Positions 35,369 through 45,088 of a stretch of 64,000 nt of DNA are shown one piece after another; position 1 is the stretch's first letter, and each line of letters begins with the position of its first letter. Location of the stretch: assembly GCA_016700115.1 (NCBI GenBank), contig CP064999.1:2418001-2482000 (forward strand). Reading direction: 5' to 3'. The notes beneath the pieces were generated by a model. The model was given only the letters and a program-made list of their open reading frames with translations, searched no databases and had not been told where the DNA came from. A program made the translations under genes and the position numbers. Source of the stretch: Sphingobacteriales bacterium (GTDB lineage Bacteria; Bacteroidota; Bacteroidia; Chitinophagales; UBA2359).

Positions 35369-38300
35369 TTAGTTTAAGATAACCAATTTATCTTTAAAAA
35401 TGGTTTTGCCATTAAGGCTTACTGTATAAAAATACAACCCAGATGTAAAATGATGAACATCTATATTAAATGTTCCACTATTTTTAAACGAGTTGGTGCT
35501 TACTCTTTTACCTATAGAATTATATATAGTTAAAATGGCCTCCTCGTCTTTAGACAATGTACAATTTATAAATGCTGTTTGGGTAGTTGGGTTTGGATAT
35601 AATCTAAACAGTGATTGATTATTCCAATTTTTAAACGAAGTGTACCAGTTGTCGCCGCCATTTGCCAAGGCCGGCAATTCGACGGGAAACTCTATCGTCT
35701 TTGCCAGATATAGCAATGTCTGCGCTTTGTAGCTCGTTTTGGTGCCGCTTTCGGCTATATCTAATAGTTGGTCTTCTTCGGCATTTGTTATTTCAAATAT
35801 GGTGCGGTTGTCGTTGCGCAGATCAATCAACAACTGATTTAACTCCACAAACCTAAGGTTTTCCTCGGTTTCGGCATCTATCAGGTTCAACAGATTTTGT
35901 GCAACTTCAATGCTGTCAATAGCAATGTAATGCGGGACAAGCCGGCGTTGGGCCAAAAGATATTCATTATACTCATGCAGTAAAGACAAAGCATCAATAT
36001 AATTGCTGTCTGTCAATAATCGCAATACGAGTTCAGCCAATTCTAAATCAGTCATGGCATCAATGCCAAAATATTCTGTTACATCAGAGATTGGAGTATA
36101 TCCTTGGTCTGAACAAAATTCATTTAATCCAATATCAAAACAATTTTCCGGTTCGTAGTCTCCGATTGCCGACAAGTCTTCATCTATCAGTTCGGTAGCA
36201 TTTACATCGTTATAAATAATGCTGTTTACTTCGAAGCCTCCGACAGCGGGGCCTAACCTAATGTCCATCACCCCGAAAACACCTTCGCCACTGTAAGGGA
36301 CAAAAGTATTGGCGGCAGGTAAATTTAAATCGCAATCTCCCTGTTGTGGAAGAACTCCATTCGAGTTGTAGAAGGCTCGCAAGTCTAAACCGTAATGGGC
36401 GTAATCCAACAAGTGGTTGCACCAGAACCATGTGGCAGAATTATCGCCTTCTACTATGATGGCTTGTTGGGTGTTGTTGACGAGGTTGCCGGCAATTATT
36501 GAGCCGTCCATATCGCTTTGGTTGATGATGATACCCATATTCGTATTATGCAGAAAATTGTTGGTTGCCAATATGTTTGAGCCTCGCAGGTAGAATGAAG
36601 CGGTGAGAAGAGGGTTATAGAAATCTATACTGTTACCGGTGTCGTTTACCTTGTTCCCTATCAGCTTACACAAGTCGTTTCCGTCTGCTTGTACAGACAG
36701 GCGGCAGTTTTGAAAATTATTGGTTTCTATTATACTGACCTGCGATATGGCGTTTTTAAAATTGCGGGCAGAGATTCCTACTTGATTTTCTTCAAAAAAG
36801 TTATCTCTTGCCAGCAGGTGTGCTACGTGGTTTGCTCTGATGCCATATTTATGGTTATGAGAATAACAATCTAAAACAACAATTCGGTTACACCATGTGG
36901 CATGAATGCCGGCTTCGGGCTGTTCGATTAGGTTGTTAAACGGATACCATAAACCGGCGCTTTCGGTAAGAAAATCGTTGTGTGTAAAAGAATAATTGAT
37001 GTTGTTGTTCCAACTTACGTTGATGTCCTGAAAACAACCTTTAAAATTGGAGTGGTTGATAGAAATTATACCTCCGGAGGTTGCTCTTGCCGGAGAGTCG
37101 GAAAACAAAACGGGTAATGAAATTGAAGATACGTTGATATATGGGTTATCCGGCGGCGAAGTATTGGCAATAGTGGTATTGTTGAGCGGGGCTAAATTCA
37201 TATTTACTACTCCTAAGATAGCGTGTAGCACTTGCGATTCATACATATCGAATTTCCCTGCATTACTTGGGGATGGTGTGATATCTATACCCGGACCTTG
37301 AACCTGAACACCTGTCCACATTACTTCACAAACACCGTCAATCACTGTATTTTCTATACTGAGCGATCCGCCGGGCTGTACAAGAATGCGTTTGTCGGGG
37401 GCAAAAAACAGATTCATATCGTTGATAGCAAGTTCTATGCCGTTGGGGATGACCAAATCCACATTAAACGACAAGTCGGTTGAACTGCCGGTAATAGCGG
37501 TAAACGGATGGGAACCGGGCTGCCATGTGGCAGTGGCGGGCGGGGAATAGCTGTTCCGGTTTTCGCCAAACTCGGATAGTATATAAACATCCTGTGTGCC
37601 TGCGTTCACGGTGAAAAAGTTGGTTATATCGAGACAATCATAAGGGGGAACTGTCGGTTCGCACTCAATAATGGTCAGCACTACATTTATCCCCGCGCCG
37701 TTTCCACTTATACATATACCGCTTGTGCCGGAATTAATGGCTTGCATGTTGATAATAATTTCCTGCCCAACAGTAAAAGAAGAGCCAATGTTGAGGTTTA
37801 GATCAACAGTTGTACAAAGGTTGGTATTGGGGTCAAAATCTACAGTTGTTTGCCCAAAATTATTAAAAACACCGCTACCGTTAACCACAGAAACTCCGGG
37901 CAGGCTTTCTATGTCGGCATCCAAAAATACACTTACGAGGTCAAAAGGCCCTGTTTCGGGAGTTTCTAAACAGATAGTATAGGGGATGGTAACAATACTG
38001 CCCGGGCAAACATCGTCTATATCGTCTGCACTTATACTGATATGTTCTTCACATTCGAGGGTAACTTTTAGATTGTCTATAAACAAATTTGTTAACCCTG
38101 CATTCTCTGAACTACCGATAGTTGAATTGACATTCAAAAGCAAAGTATTAATTGGTGTTCCAGTAGTATTTATCCAGGTAAAACTGTAAAAAGGTAAATT
38201 ATTAAAATCAATGGCATCTAAAATGGCAGTCATTGCAGTAGGTTGAATTGCTTGATAATTAATAGGAAGTCCACATGGATCCAAGTTCATATTTGTAGCG

Positions 38301-40108
38301 GTAATTGTGCTACCACACAAAAAAAACTCATCGCTAGTGCAATCTGGAAAAGGAAAAGACGAACAAGGAGGATAATCGCTTAAAGCTGTAAATTGTATAG
38401 TGGGTTCTATGTCAGGATCATTTCCCCATGCAAGCAAGTACATATATAATGCAGTTGCGTTAAAACTGATTACCACTTCGCATCCTATTGGTATGGGTTT
38501 TGATAAAGGAATAGGAGTTGCATCCCAATCGAATGCCGAAAGAGTTCCTGCTATCGCGATAAGCAATTGGTTGTTTTCATCATAGTCTGTAATATGAGGA
38601 CTGCTAATCCTACCATCAAATTGTATTTCGGGCACATTTAGTCCGTCGTAAATGACATCATTATAATTAAACTCTTCAAAATCACCAAAGCACACAATAT
38701 TACAGTATGGATCATCGCATACAGTTTCTATTGGTTCGTTCTTTACGACAACGGTTACTATTTCGGTTTGACAAATACCATCGCAAGATACTACGGTGTA
38801 GCAGAAGTAGAAAATACCTGTTGAAGTAGCTGTTATGGTTAGGGTAGTACCGACAAGGGTTACATTTAAATCGCCTATAAAACCGCAATCGGTAACGATG
38901 CTTATGTCTGCACCTTCGGGTATGATATCATTAGCTGTGATGCTGTTATTATCGGTCAAGTCAAAAATAAGCGGGTTATTGGCAGCCGTTCCCTGTAAAA
39001 AGATTTGATAGGAATCGGGGTTGGTAAATACTTCGCAGTTTTGCGGGCAGCTTTCCTCGGTGACTAAATGATAGCCCAATGCACAGAGTATCTGTTGCTC
39101 TTCGGCGGTAACTACCCGCCTTGCTTCGGCATAATCAAATTCGTAGTGCATGACATATTTTAATGCCGGACTTAATCCCAGGTTTGTAGCACAACCAAAA
39201 TCTAAATGCGAGAGTTTATTCAGAAAAAACGAAGGACCGTTACCGCCTGTAAATGTGGTGTAAGCACCCACATTTACGGGTGCAATAATTACATCATCCG
39301 CGTTTTTAAATGCTAATTTTAAGTTGCAGCCCGAAGCCAAATCATCGGGCATATCGGGGAAATCGGTTTCATTAAAGGTATAGTCGTCGCAACAATCTAT
39401 AGAAGGGTTATGTTGCAACAAATAGTCCTCTTCGAGTTTAGAATAAATAAATCTATCCCAACGGGAATAGAAATCGCCATCCAACAGGGGCGTTCCGTTA
39501 ACGCTTATTCTGGAGGCAAACCCCAAAATATGCAAGGCTTCGTGTAATGCGATGCTGTAAAGGTCTAAATAGTTGGCTGCAATCGTAGGGTTATCAAAGT
39601 CATCGGTTGGCAGGTCGTCGTCTAAGGTATGCCAAGCATAAAGGTTACTGATTCGCAATTCGCCCAAAAAATAACCTGCAGGATAAGAAGTTAAGTAAGT
39701 GTTGTTGAGGCGGTCTAAAATCAGGCTGTTTGCCATGCCACATTCAGCCTCCCAAAATGGGGAACCGGTTCCGGCAACACCGCTAGTAAGTTCCATTTTA
39801 TTTACCAAAATATCGACAGGAAGGTCGCTTTCTGAGATAATCAAATCAGAAAGGTCAGCAAAAACCTGGCAGATAGTTTCTTGTTCCTCATCTGACCATG
39901 TTGTTCCTTCAAAGTAAAGATCGAAATGTCCGCTCTCACAATCGCTTTTGAAAGCTAAAGGATAGTAATTGAGCCTTACCTCTTCTTCGGTATAAGCATT
40001 TCCAAACCGATCGTAAAAACGGGCTGTTTGTCCTTGTTGAAGCGGCGGCTTCTCAATCAGTCCGCAAAAATCAAGCGGTTGCCCCATCAACACATTACCC
40101 CCCCCCAT
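35369..40108 (-). CDS. giant T9SS substrate: metallopeptidase-like, Ig-like and beta-helix domains; signal peptide out of frame
   Basis: A 1579-residue frame. An N-terminal metallopeptidase-like region carries HEALHILGF (about 185-193; HExxHxxG without an evident third His directly after it). Then come Ig-like/adhesion domains (about 370-820), a right-handed beta-helix with many N-rich turns (about 860-1300), a helical segment (about 1390-1480) and a T9SS type A sorting domain (LFRLYPNPTTQTAFINC ... FTSGLYFYTVSLNG). The frame opens at ATG 40108 inside a G9 run without a signal peptide. Upstream, ATG 40185 starts a strong signal-like peptide (MRNEK...CFKYLVVFVSLSLYIW) that would join the frame if the run were G10, and ATG 40178 starts a weaker one (MKKVLSLFHALSIWLSS) that would join with G8. 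So the gene probably starts at 40185 or 40178 and is out of frame here by slippage or sequencing error. Confidence 0.85.
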   Translation of the reverse strand: MGGGNVLMGQPLDFCGLIEKPPLQQGQTARFYDRFGNAYTEEEVRLNYYPLAFKSDCESGHFDLYFEGTTWSDEEQETICQVFADLSDLIISESDLPVDILVNKMELTSGVAGTGSPFWEAECGMANSLILDRLNNTYLTSYPAGYFLGELRISNLYAWHTLDDDLPTDDFDNPTIAANYLDLYSIALHEALHILGFASRISVNGTPLLDGDFYSRWDRFIYSKLEEDYLLQHNPSIDCCDDYTFNETDFPDMPDDLASGCNLKLAFKNADDVIIAPVNVGAYTTFTGGNGPSFFLNKLSHLDFGCATNLGLSPALKYVMHYEFDYAEARRVVTAEEQQILCALGYHLVTEESCPQNCEVFTNPDSYQIFLQGTAANNPLIFDLTDNNSITANDIIPEGADISIVTDCGFIGDLNVTLVGTTLTITATSTGIFYFCYTVVSCDGICQTEIVTVVVKNEPIETVCDDPYCNIVCFGDFEEFNYNDVIYDGLNVPEIQFDGRISSPHITDYDENNQLLIAIAGTLSAFDWDATPIPLSKPIPIGCEVVISFNATALYMYLLAWGNDPDIEPTIQFTALSDYPPCSSFPFPDCTSDEFFLCGSTITATNMNLDPCGLPINYQAIQPTAMTAILDAIDFNNLPFYSFTWINTTGTPINTLLLNVNSTIGSSENAGLTNLFIDNLKVTLECEEHISISADDIDDVCPGSIVTIPYTICLETPETGPFDLVSVFLDADIESLPGVSVVNGSGVFNNFGQTTVDFDPNTNLCTTVDLNLNIGSSFTVGQEIIINMQAINSGTSGICISGNGAGINVVLTIIECEPTVPPYDCLDITNFFTVNAGTQDVYILSEFGENRNSYSPPATATWQPGSHPFTAITGSSTDLSFNVDLVIPNGIELAINDMNLFFAPDKRILVQPGGSLSIENTVIDGVCEVMWTGVQVQGPGIDITPSPSNAGKFDMYESQVLHAILGVVNMNLAPLNNTTIANTSPPDNPYINVSSISLPVLFSDSPARATSGGIISINHSNFKGCFQDINVSWNNNINYSFTHNDFLTESAGLWYPFNNLIEQPEAGIHATWCNRIVVLDCYSHNHKYGIRANHVAHLLARDNFFEENQVGISARNFKNAISQVSIIETNNFQNCRLSVQADGNDLCKLIGNKVNDTGNSIDFYNPLLTASFYLRGSNILATNNFLHNTNMGIIINQSDMDGSIIAGNLVNNTQQAIIVEGDNSATWFWCNHLLDYAHYGLDLRAFYNSNGVLPQQGDCDLNLPAANTFVPYSGEGVFGVMDIRLGPAVGGFEVNSIIYNDVNATELIDEDLSAIGDYEPENCFDIGLNEFCSDQGYTPISDVTEYFGIDAMTDLELAELVLRLLTDSNYIDALSLLHEYNEYLLAQRRLVPHYIAIDSIEVAQNLLNLIDAETEENLRFVELNQLLIDLRNDNRTIFEITNAEEDQLLDIAESGTKTSYKAQTLLYLAKTIEFPVELPALANGGDNWYTSFKNWNNQSLFRLYPNPTTQTAFINCTLSKDEEAILTIYNSIGKRVSTNSFKNSGTFNIDVHHFTSGLYFYTVSLNGKTIFKDKLVILN
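40098..40106 (-). repeat. poly-G tract (G9) between signal peptide and mature protein
   Basis: Nine C on the plus strand, G9 in the coding sense, at the junction between a signal-peptide reading frame and the 1579-residue T9SS substrate. Length decides which upstream ATG is in frame: G8 gives 40178, G10 gives 40185, G9 gives neither. Confidence 0.85.
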
Positions 40109-40185
40109 ATATATAGGGAAAGCGATACGAAGACAACCAAATACTTAAAGCATGAAACAGGGAAAGAACTTTTTTCATTACGCAT

Positions 40186-40585
40186 AAATTGGAGTTTTAA
40201 TGCGGTTTAAAAAATGTTTCGTTAGTTAGTTTGTGTTCCCCAATGTGTTTTTTTATGATGGTGTAAGGTAGTGAATTGATTTATTGCTTGTATCAACAAA
40301 TTTAAAAAAAATTTGCAGTGCTTACTTTTTTCTGAAGGAGGATATCAGGGATTTTTTTTACAAGGAATGTAACGAGAAAAATTGATTTGAAGGATTTTTC
40401 AAAATACGGATTGCGTTTCCGTATTATCCTAATCTAATTACACCAACCAAAACTTCGAGCTTTGGCATAGTTTGTCTATTTTTGCGACCTGATATTTGCG
40501 GCTCGAATGCAACATTTTGTTTCGTTTAATCATCTTCTTACACTTTTGCCGGCCAAACTGCGGTTTCATTCCTTAAAAATACAAC
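40186..40585. promoter_or_regulatory. divergent region between two surface-protein genes, with hairpin and promoter box
   Basis: AT-rich gap of about 400 bases. An 8-bp inverted repeat AATACGGA (40403-40410) and TCCGTATT (40418-40425) could be an operator or a hairpin. TATTTTTG at 40477-40484 matches the TAnnTTTG -7 element facing the lipoprotein gene. Nothing else recognised. Confidence 0.35.
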
Positions 40586-42064
40586 GTGTTCAGATACCGA
40601 TTTATTCAGATTTACCTTTTTAGTATTTGTGCGGCCCTGATGTTATTGTTCACCTTTTGTCGTGATGATAACTGGGCTACTGATACTTCCGACAAACTCG
40701 CTTTTTCAACCGATACTTTAGGGTTTGATACCGTATTTACAAGCGTTGGCTCTACTACCCATGGTTTTTTGGTTTACAACAACCATAAAAACCGGATTAA
40801 TATTTCTTCGGCAAGGATGGGGGGTGGCGAAGGTTCTCCGTTTAGAATGAATATTGACGGACTTTCGGGTAAAAACCTGAGTAATATCGAAGTTTGGGCC
40901 GAAGATAGTGTATATGTGTTTGTAGAAGTTACCATAGACCCCGACGACACTACTACTCCCTTTGTGGTAGAAGACAGCATTTTGTTTGAAACAAACGGCA
41001 ACCTTCAAAAGGTAATTCTGAGAGCATGGGGGCAAAACGCCAATTTTTTCGGACCCGGAACTCCAAACGGGCATAAGGTAGGGGTTACCGGCGACACTAC
41101 ATGGACCAATAACAAGCCTTATGTTATCTATGGAGGCATTATCGTTGATACCCTTCAACGCCTGACCATTGAGCCCGGGTGCAGAATCCATCTTCACAAC
41201 AACGCTGTACTATATGTTAAGGGAAGCCTTCTGGTAAATGGCGGAACCGACTCTACCCAGATTGTTACATTTACCGGCACCCGCTTAGAACAATATTACG
41301 ATGGAATCCCCGGACAATGGGGCGGTATATACCTGCTTAGTGCCAGCTACGACAACCTGATTACCGGGGCATTGATTAAAAACGCCCTGTTTGGAATCAG
41401 AACCGACTCGGTTTCGGTCAATCAACGTCCCAATTTGATTATCGGGAACAGTGTGATACGCGATATTTTCGATTCGGGCATCATCGGTCTATCAACCGGA
41501 ATTGTCGGTTATAACAACCTGATTTATAATTGTGGCCGCCACAATCTTCAGTTCGAGTATGGGGGTCAATATACTTTTGTCAACTGTACTTTTGCAAATT
41601 ACAGCAACGCCATCATCAATCATCGAAGCCCTATTGTCAGGATTGCAAATTATTTTCCGATAGACAATACCGTCAGTATCTTTCCATACACACAAACGGC
41701 TTTTACCAACTGTATCATTTACGGAAGTGAAAAAGAAGAGCTTCTGCTCGATGATGAACTCGAAGGCGGAGATCCAAATTTTATCACCACGCTTACTCGT
41801 TGTCTGCTAAAAACCGAGCGAAGCAATACTGACCCTTTGGTTGCCGATTGTCTGTTGAACCCTGCTTTTCAGGACACCCTGTTTGTCAACTCATTTCAAC
41901 GAGATTTTAGATTGAACGACGATTCGCCTTGCATCAACGCCGGATTGTCCGACTTTCAAATTGACCTCGGTTTTACAACCATCAGTTTACAGACCGATTT
42001 GTTGGGAAACAACCGCAACGATGGAGCCTGGGACCTGGGATGTTATGAGTTTATACCGGAATAA
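40586..42064 (+). CDS. right-handed beta-helix lipoprotein
   Basis: A 492-residue surface lipoprotein candidate. The start is GTG (40586), giving the basic-hydrophobic leader MFRYRFIQIYLFSICAALMLLFTFC with a plausible lipobox Cys25. Residues about 35-160 form an N-terminal beta-sandwich (DTVFTSVGSTTHGFLVYNN), and residues about 170-480 a parallel beta-helix with repeated turn motifs (LTIEPGCRIHLHNNAVLYVKG, QWGGIYL, IGNSVIRDIFDSGIIG), ending LGCYEFIP, a common end of such Bacteroidota proteins. No catalytic motif. Divergent from the two T9SS substrate genes. Confidence 0.82.
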   Translation: MFRYRFIQIYLFSICAALMLLFTFCRDDNWATDTSDKLAFSTDTLGFDTVFTSVGSTTHGFLVYNNHKNRINISSARMGGGEGSPFRMNIDGLSGKNLSNIEVWAEDSVYVFVEVTIDPDDTTTPFVVEDSILFETNGNLQKVILRAWGQNANFFGPGTPNGHKVGVTGDTTWTNNKPYVIYGGIIVDTLQRLTIEPGCRIHLHNNAVLYVKGSLLVNGGTDSTQIVTFTGTRLEQYYDGIPGQWGGIYLLSASYDNLITGALIKNALFGIRTDSVSVNQRPNLIIGNSVIRDIFDSGIIGLSTGIVGYNNLIYNCGRHNLQFEYGGQYTFVNCTFANYSNAIINHRSPIVRIANYFPIDNTVSIFPYTQTAFTNCIIYGSEKEELLLDDELEGGDPNFITTLTRCLLKTERSNTDPLVADCLLNPAFQDTLFVNSFQRDFRLNDDSPCINAGLSDFQIDLGFTTISLQTDLLGNNRNDGAWDLGCYEFIPE

Positions 42065-42915
42065 TGTGCAAAGTACCCCCAATCCGGACAATTCTTGTCT
42101 GTAACACATTAAAACAAGATTTATGCTATTTTGGAAAGCGGTAAATTCTTGTTTTATTACCCTCAGTTAAACTTTGCGGGTCAGACCTTTAAAAACAGGG
42201 GGGGGCTTCAATCAAAAACTGACAACCTATAGCCCTGATTTCGCCTACCCTTTCCCGAAGTAGGTAAGAAGCCGGTAAATTAAAATCAAAAAACTAACTT
42301 GAGAAGCAAATTTTATTGTCTTTTTAAGGAGGAAAATTGCTTTTTTTAAAGCGTAAATTGCTTTTTTAAAAAGGAAAATTGATTTTAAAACTTTTATAAA
42401 AACCGGAATTGGGTCAAATCTTACTTCATTACTCAATAAAATGATGATTTTAGGAAACAAAAGATTAATTAAACTTCCAAAAATCTATTTTTTAACCTTT
42501 AAAATTGAAATTTTTAGGAGAGAAAAGTCAATTTAATTGAGGAAAATTGATTTAAAAATCTATAAAATTGACATTTTTTTGGAGAAAATTTTGCCTTGCC
42601 TGGTGAATAAAACAGATGTATGGGCGAAAATTTTTTTTATAAATGTGCTTGCTTTTTTTTTACCGGGTCTGAATTGTAGATTGTTCCCAAACAAACCGGA
42701 CTTAAATAGTTTCTTTGTTTTTTTCCGGTTTAAGTGGTTGTTGTAGTTTTTGAGTAAAAAAGCGAGGTTAAACTTGCTTAAATTTTATGAAGTTTTGGTA
42801 AAAAAAAGGTAGAACGCTCGCACAAAAAAATAAAAGTAATTTATACCAATGTATCAATAATGTATAAAAAGATGTAACTTTCGGCCTACTTAGCAACTCT
42901 TTAACGCGTAAGAAT
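42065..42915. other. 851-bp AT-rich intergenic region with short degenerate repeats and G8
   Basis: No gene recognised. It contains a G8 run (42198-42205), three adjacent imperfect units of about 20-22 bases starting GGAAAATTG or GTAAATTG followed by T-rich/A-rich stretches (42331-42352, 42353-42372, 42373-42392) and a fourth related unit at 42541-42560. The short open frames here (42245-42460 minus, 42537-42746 plus) are Lys/Phe/Leu-rich products of the AT repeats and are not called. Confidence 0.5.
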
Positions 42916-43242
42916 ATGGAAATTACCGGTAGAATTATTCAGTTACTGCCTTTACAGGAAGGTACAAACCGCAGTGGTAACCCTTGGCGCAAACAGGAAT
43001 TTATACTTGAAACGGAGAGTCAATATCCCAAAAAAGTATTGGTTATGCTTTGGGGAGATAAAGTCGAACAATTTAAAGTACAAGAAGGACAAAAAGTTAC
43101 GGCGTATATAGACCTCGAAAGCAGAGAATATAATGGTCGCTGGTACACCGAAGTCAGGGCTTGGAAATTGGTTTCAGGCAACGAAAACGATTCAAATAAT
43201 TCTCAGCCTCCTCCTGAGGACGAAGACGGCATGCCTTTTTAA
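42916..43242 (+). CDS. DUF3127 family OB-fold protein
   Basis: A 108-residue protein of DUF3127, a Bacteroidota family resembling a compact single-stranded-DNA-binding OB fold. MEITGRIIQLLPLQEGTNRSGNPWRKQEFILE begins the fold (residues 1 to about 32, cited by its ends around the GNPWRKQEF motif), with a VTAYIDLESREYNGRWYTEV strand pair and a SSB-like acidic tail PPPEDEDGMPF. The acidic -MPF ending is like that of SSB, which recruits partners. Nucleic-acid binding is inferred. Confidence 0.87.
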   Translation: MEITGRIIQLLPLQEGTNRSGNPWRKQEFILETESQYPKKVLVMLWGDKVEQFKVQEGQKVTAYIDLESREYNGRWYTEVRAWKLVSGNENDSNNSQPPPEDEDGMPF

Positions 43243-43380
43243 TTCATAAAGACATTCGCGATTTTAGAAACGGTGTTTTTTTGAACATTTTAGCCGGTGG
43301 GGAATCTTTCACCAATTCTCCTGTCTGAAAAATCAAGCATTTTTTGGCGCAAAAGCTAATTTTTTCAACTTACCAACATC

Positions 43381-43400
43381 CCACTTTTTCGGTAAAGTGG
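43381..43400. promoter_or_regulatory. hairpin just before a start codon
   Basis: CCACTTT and AAAGTGG flank a 6-base loop, ending 13 bases before ATG 43414. It could affect translation or terminate leader transcripts. Function unproven. Confidence 0.3.
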
Positions 43401-43413
43401 CTGACTTTTATAT

Positions 43414-43719
43414 ATGAGGTACACACAACATACTTTAGAGGCACTTGAAAACCTTTTGAAAGAAGGAGGTTACCGGTTGAAGACAGGGAAAGGCAGTTTT
43501 AACTCGGGATACTGCATCCTGCACGATAAAAAAGTAGTTGTACTGAACAAATACCATTCTATGGAAGCCCGTATCAACTCGCTGATAGATATAATTCGGG
43601 AACTGCCGTTCGATGTCCAGAGTTTGCCCGATGAGTTGGCGGAATGGTATCACAAAGTAATGCCCATGCAAACAAAACATCCGATTTTAAAAGGAAACAC
43701 CGACATCACCATTCCTTAA
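43414..43719 (+). CDS. conserved hypothetical protein, 101 residues
   Basis: Small soluble protein with a start MRYTQHTLEALENLLKEGGY, a central FNSGYCILHDKKVVVLNKYH strand pair and a helical second half ending near AEWYHKVM. I recall similar ~100-residue proteins in many Bacteroidota genomes but cannot name a function. It sits between the DUF3127 gene and a two-helix membrane protein on the same strand. Confidence 0.65.
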   Translation: MRYTQHTLEALENLLKEGGYRLKTGKGSFNSGYCILHDKKVVVLNKYHSMEARINSLIDIIRELPFDVQSLPDELAEWYHKVMPMQTKHPILKGNTDITIP

Positions 43720-43769
43720 ACAGATATTGAGAGGTTTTTAGGTGTTTCATAAAACAGGAAAAGTAGAAC

Positions 43770-44255
43770 ATGCAAGCAGACACAAGAATTTTATCGAGTT
43801 CATGGACTCCGGTGATGAAATTTGTTTTTCCATTTTTTTTCGGAATAATCTATTTGATTGCCACAATAACTATTGTTTCGGTAGCTTTTACAAGCGAAAT
43901 TGACTTTAAAACCATTTTAATTTTACTATTTGGCTTCGTGCTTGCCTTGTCTGTTGGCATTTGGGTACTTTTCCGGTTTTGCCTGCATCTTAAAAAGGTT
44001 ACCCTCGTTCAGGATTACCTGTTAATCAGTAATTACCGTCAGACCATTCAAATTCCATTGTCCGAAATCGAACAGGTCAGACAGTTCTTGTTTTTAAACC
44101 CACCTTTGCTGACTATTTATCTGAAATCCCCTTCTAAATTCGGTTCTAAAATTGAGTTTCTCGCTTATACCCGTGTTTGGGATTTTTTTTCCAGCCATCC
44201 TACCTATTTGCTGCTTCAGGAATTGAGTTCGAAAAAAGGGTTATACCAACTATGA
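43770..44255 (+). CDS. two-TM protein with PH-like C-terminal domain
   Basis: A 161-residue protein with two transmembrane helices (about 15-38 and 45-72) followed by a beta-rich cytosolic domain (LVQDYLLISNYRQTIQIPLSEIEQV, cited by its ends) that looks like a bacterial PH-type domain. Function unknown. A good terminator follows about 43 bases after the stop. Confidence 0.65.
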   Translation: MQADTRILSSSWTPVMKFVFPFFFGIIYLIATITIVSVAFTSEIDFKTILILLFGFVLALSVGIWVLFRFCLHLKKVTLVQDYLLISNYRQTIQIPLSEIEQVRQFLFLNPPLLTIYLKSPSKFGSKIEFLAYTRVWDFFSSHPTYLLLQELSSKKGLYQL

Positions 44256-44297
44256 TATAATTTTGCACCACGCATGAATGCTTAAAGTCTTTAAATT

Positions 44298-44330
44298 CCA
44301 CTCCTCGGAGGTGTTAGGAGTGGGTTCTTT
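44298..44330 (+). terminator. Rho-independent terminator
   Basis: CCACTCCT (44298-44305) pairs with AGGAGTGG (44316-44323), followed by GTTCTTT. Placed after the 43770-44255 gene and facing the same way. Confidence 0.7.
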
Positions 44331-44370
44331 TAGATAGCGAAGTGGTATAAATACCTCGTACAGGCATGAA

Positions 44371-44429
44371 TAAATTTAAAAAGGGTTGCAGCCGTGTTTT
44401 TTAATCAGTTTAAACACAGCTACAACCCC
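44371..44429 (-). terminator. Rho-independent terminator of the peroxiredoxin gene
   Basis: On the minus strand a long stem (GGGGTTGTAGCTGTGTTT ... AACACGGCTGCAACCC) is followed by TTTTTAAATTT, 26 bases beyond the peroxiredoxin stop codon. A textbook intrinsic terminator. Confidence 0.85.
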
Positions 44430-44455
44430 ATAAAATGTACAATATCCTTTACCGG

Positions 44456-45088
44456 TTATTTAGGCTGTGGAACATAGCGCAAATATGGTTTTTTGATGTT
44501 TGCATCAACGCCATATTTATCGTGAATTTGTTCGGTTGGCACATTCAACGTAACAATAACATCGTCTCCGTTCTGCCAATCTACGGGAGTTGCCACACTA
44601 TGATTGGCAGTCAGTTGAAGTGAATCGATGACACGCAAAATTTCATTAAAATTGCGTCCGGTGGATGCAGGGTAGGTCAAAGTCAGTTTTACCTTTTTAT
44701 CCGGGCCAATGACAAACACCGATCGAACCGTAGATTTTTCGCTGGCATTTGGGTGAATCATATCGTATAGCTGAGCAACCTGATGATTTTCGTCTGCAAT
44801 GATCGGAAAATTGACCGAAACGCGGTTGACTTCTTCGATATCGGGCACCCATCGTTTATGGGAAGCTAAATCATCCACCGAAACCGCAATAATTTTGGTG
44901 TTTCTTTTTTCAAACTCGTTTTTTAACATGGCTGTTCTTCCGAGTTCGGTGGTGCAAACGGGGGTAAAATCGGCAGGATGCGAAAACAACACCCCCCATG
45001 AATCTCCCAGCCATGAATAAAAGTCAATTTCTCCTTCAGTAGTTTGTGCTTTGAAATTTGGAGCTACATCTCCTAATCTTAATGACAT
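44456..45088 (-). CDS. 1-Cys (Prx6-type) peroxiredoxin
   Basis: Reduces hydrogen and organic peroxides. The 210-residue protein has the peroxidatic site HPADFTPVCTTELG (Cys about 45), the partner Arg in SVRSVFVIGP-type strand (STVRSVFVIGPDKK) and the longer C-terminal arm typical of Prx6 (TPVDWQNGDDVIV, PYLRYVPQP). No second resolving Cys is visible, fitting the 1-Cys group. Well separated from neighbours, with its own terminator. Confidence 0.93.
   Translation of the reverse strand: MSLRLGDVAPNFKAQTTEGEIDFYSWLGDSWGVLFSHPADFTPVCTTELGRTAMLKNEFEKRNTKIIAVSVDDLASHKRWVPDIEEVNRVSVNFPIIADENHQVAQLYDMIHPNASEKSTVRSVFVIGPDKKVKLTLTYPASTGRNFNEILRVIDSLQLTANHSVATPVDWQNGDDVIVTLNVPTEQIHDKYGVDANIKKPYLRYVPQPK

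Noticed and set aside
42245..42746. Two short ORFs in the AT-rich gap
   Set aside because: Their Lys/Leu/Phe repetition comes from the underlying AT repeats.
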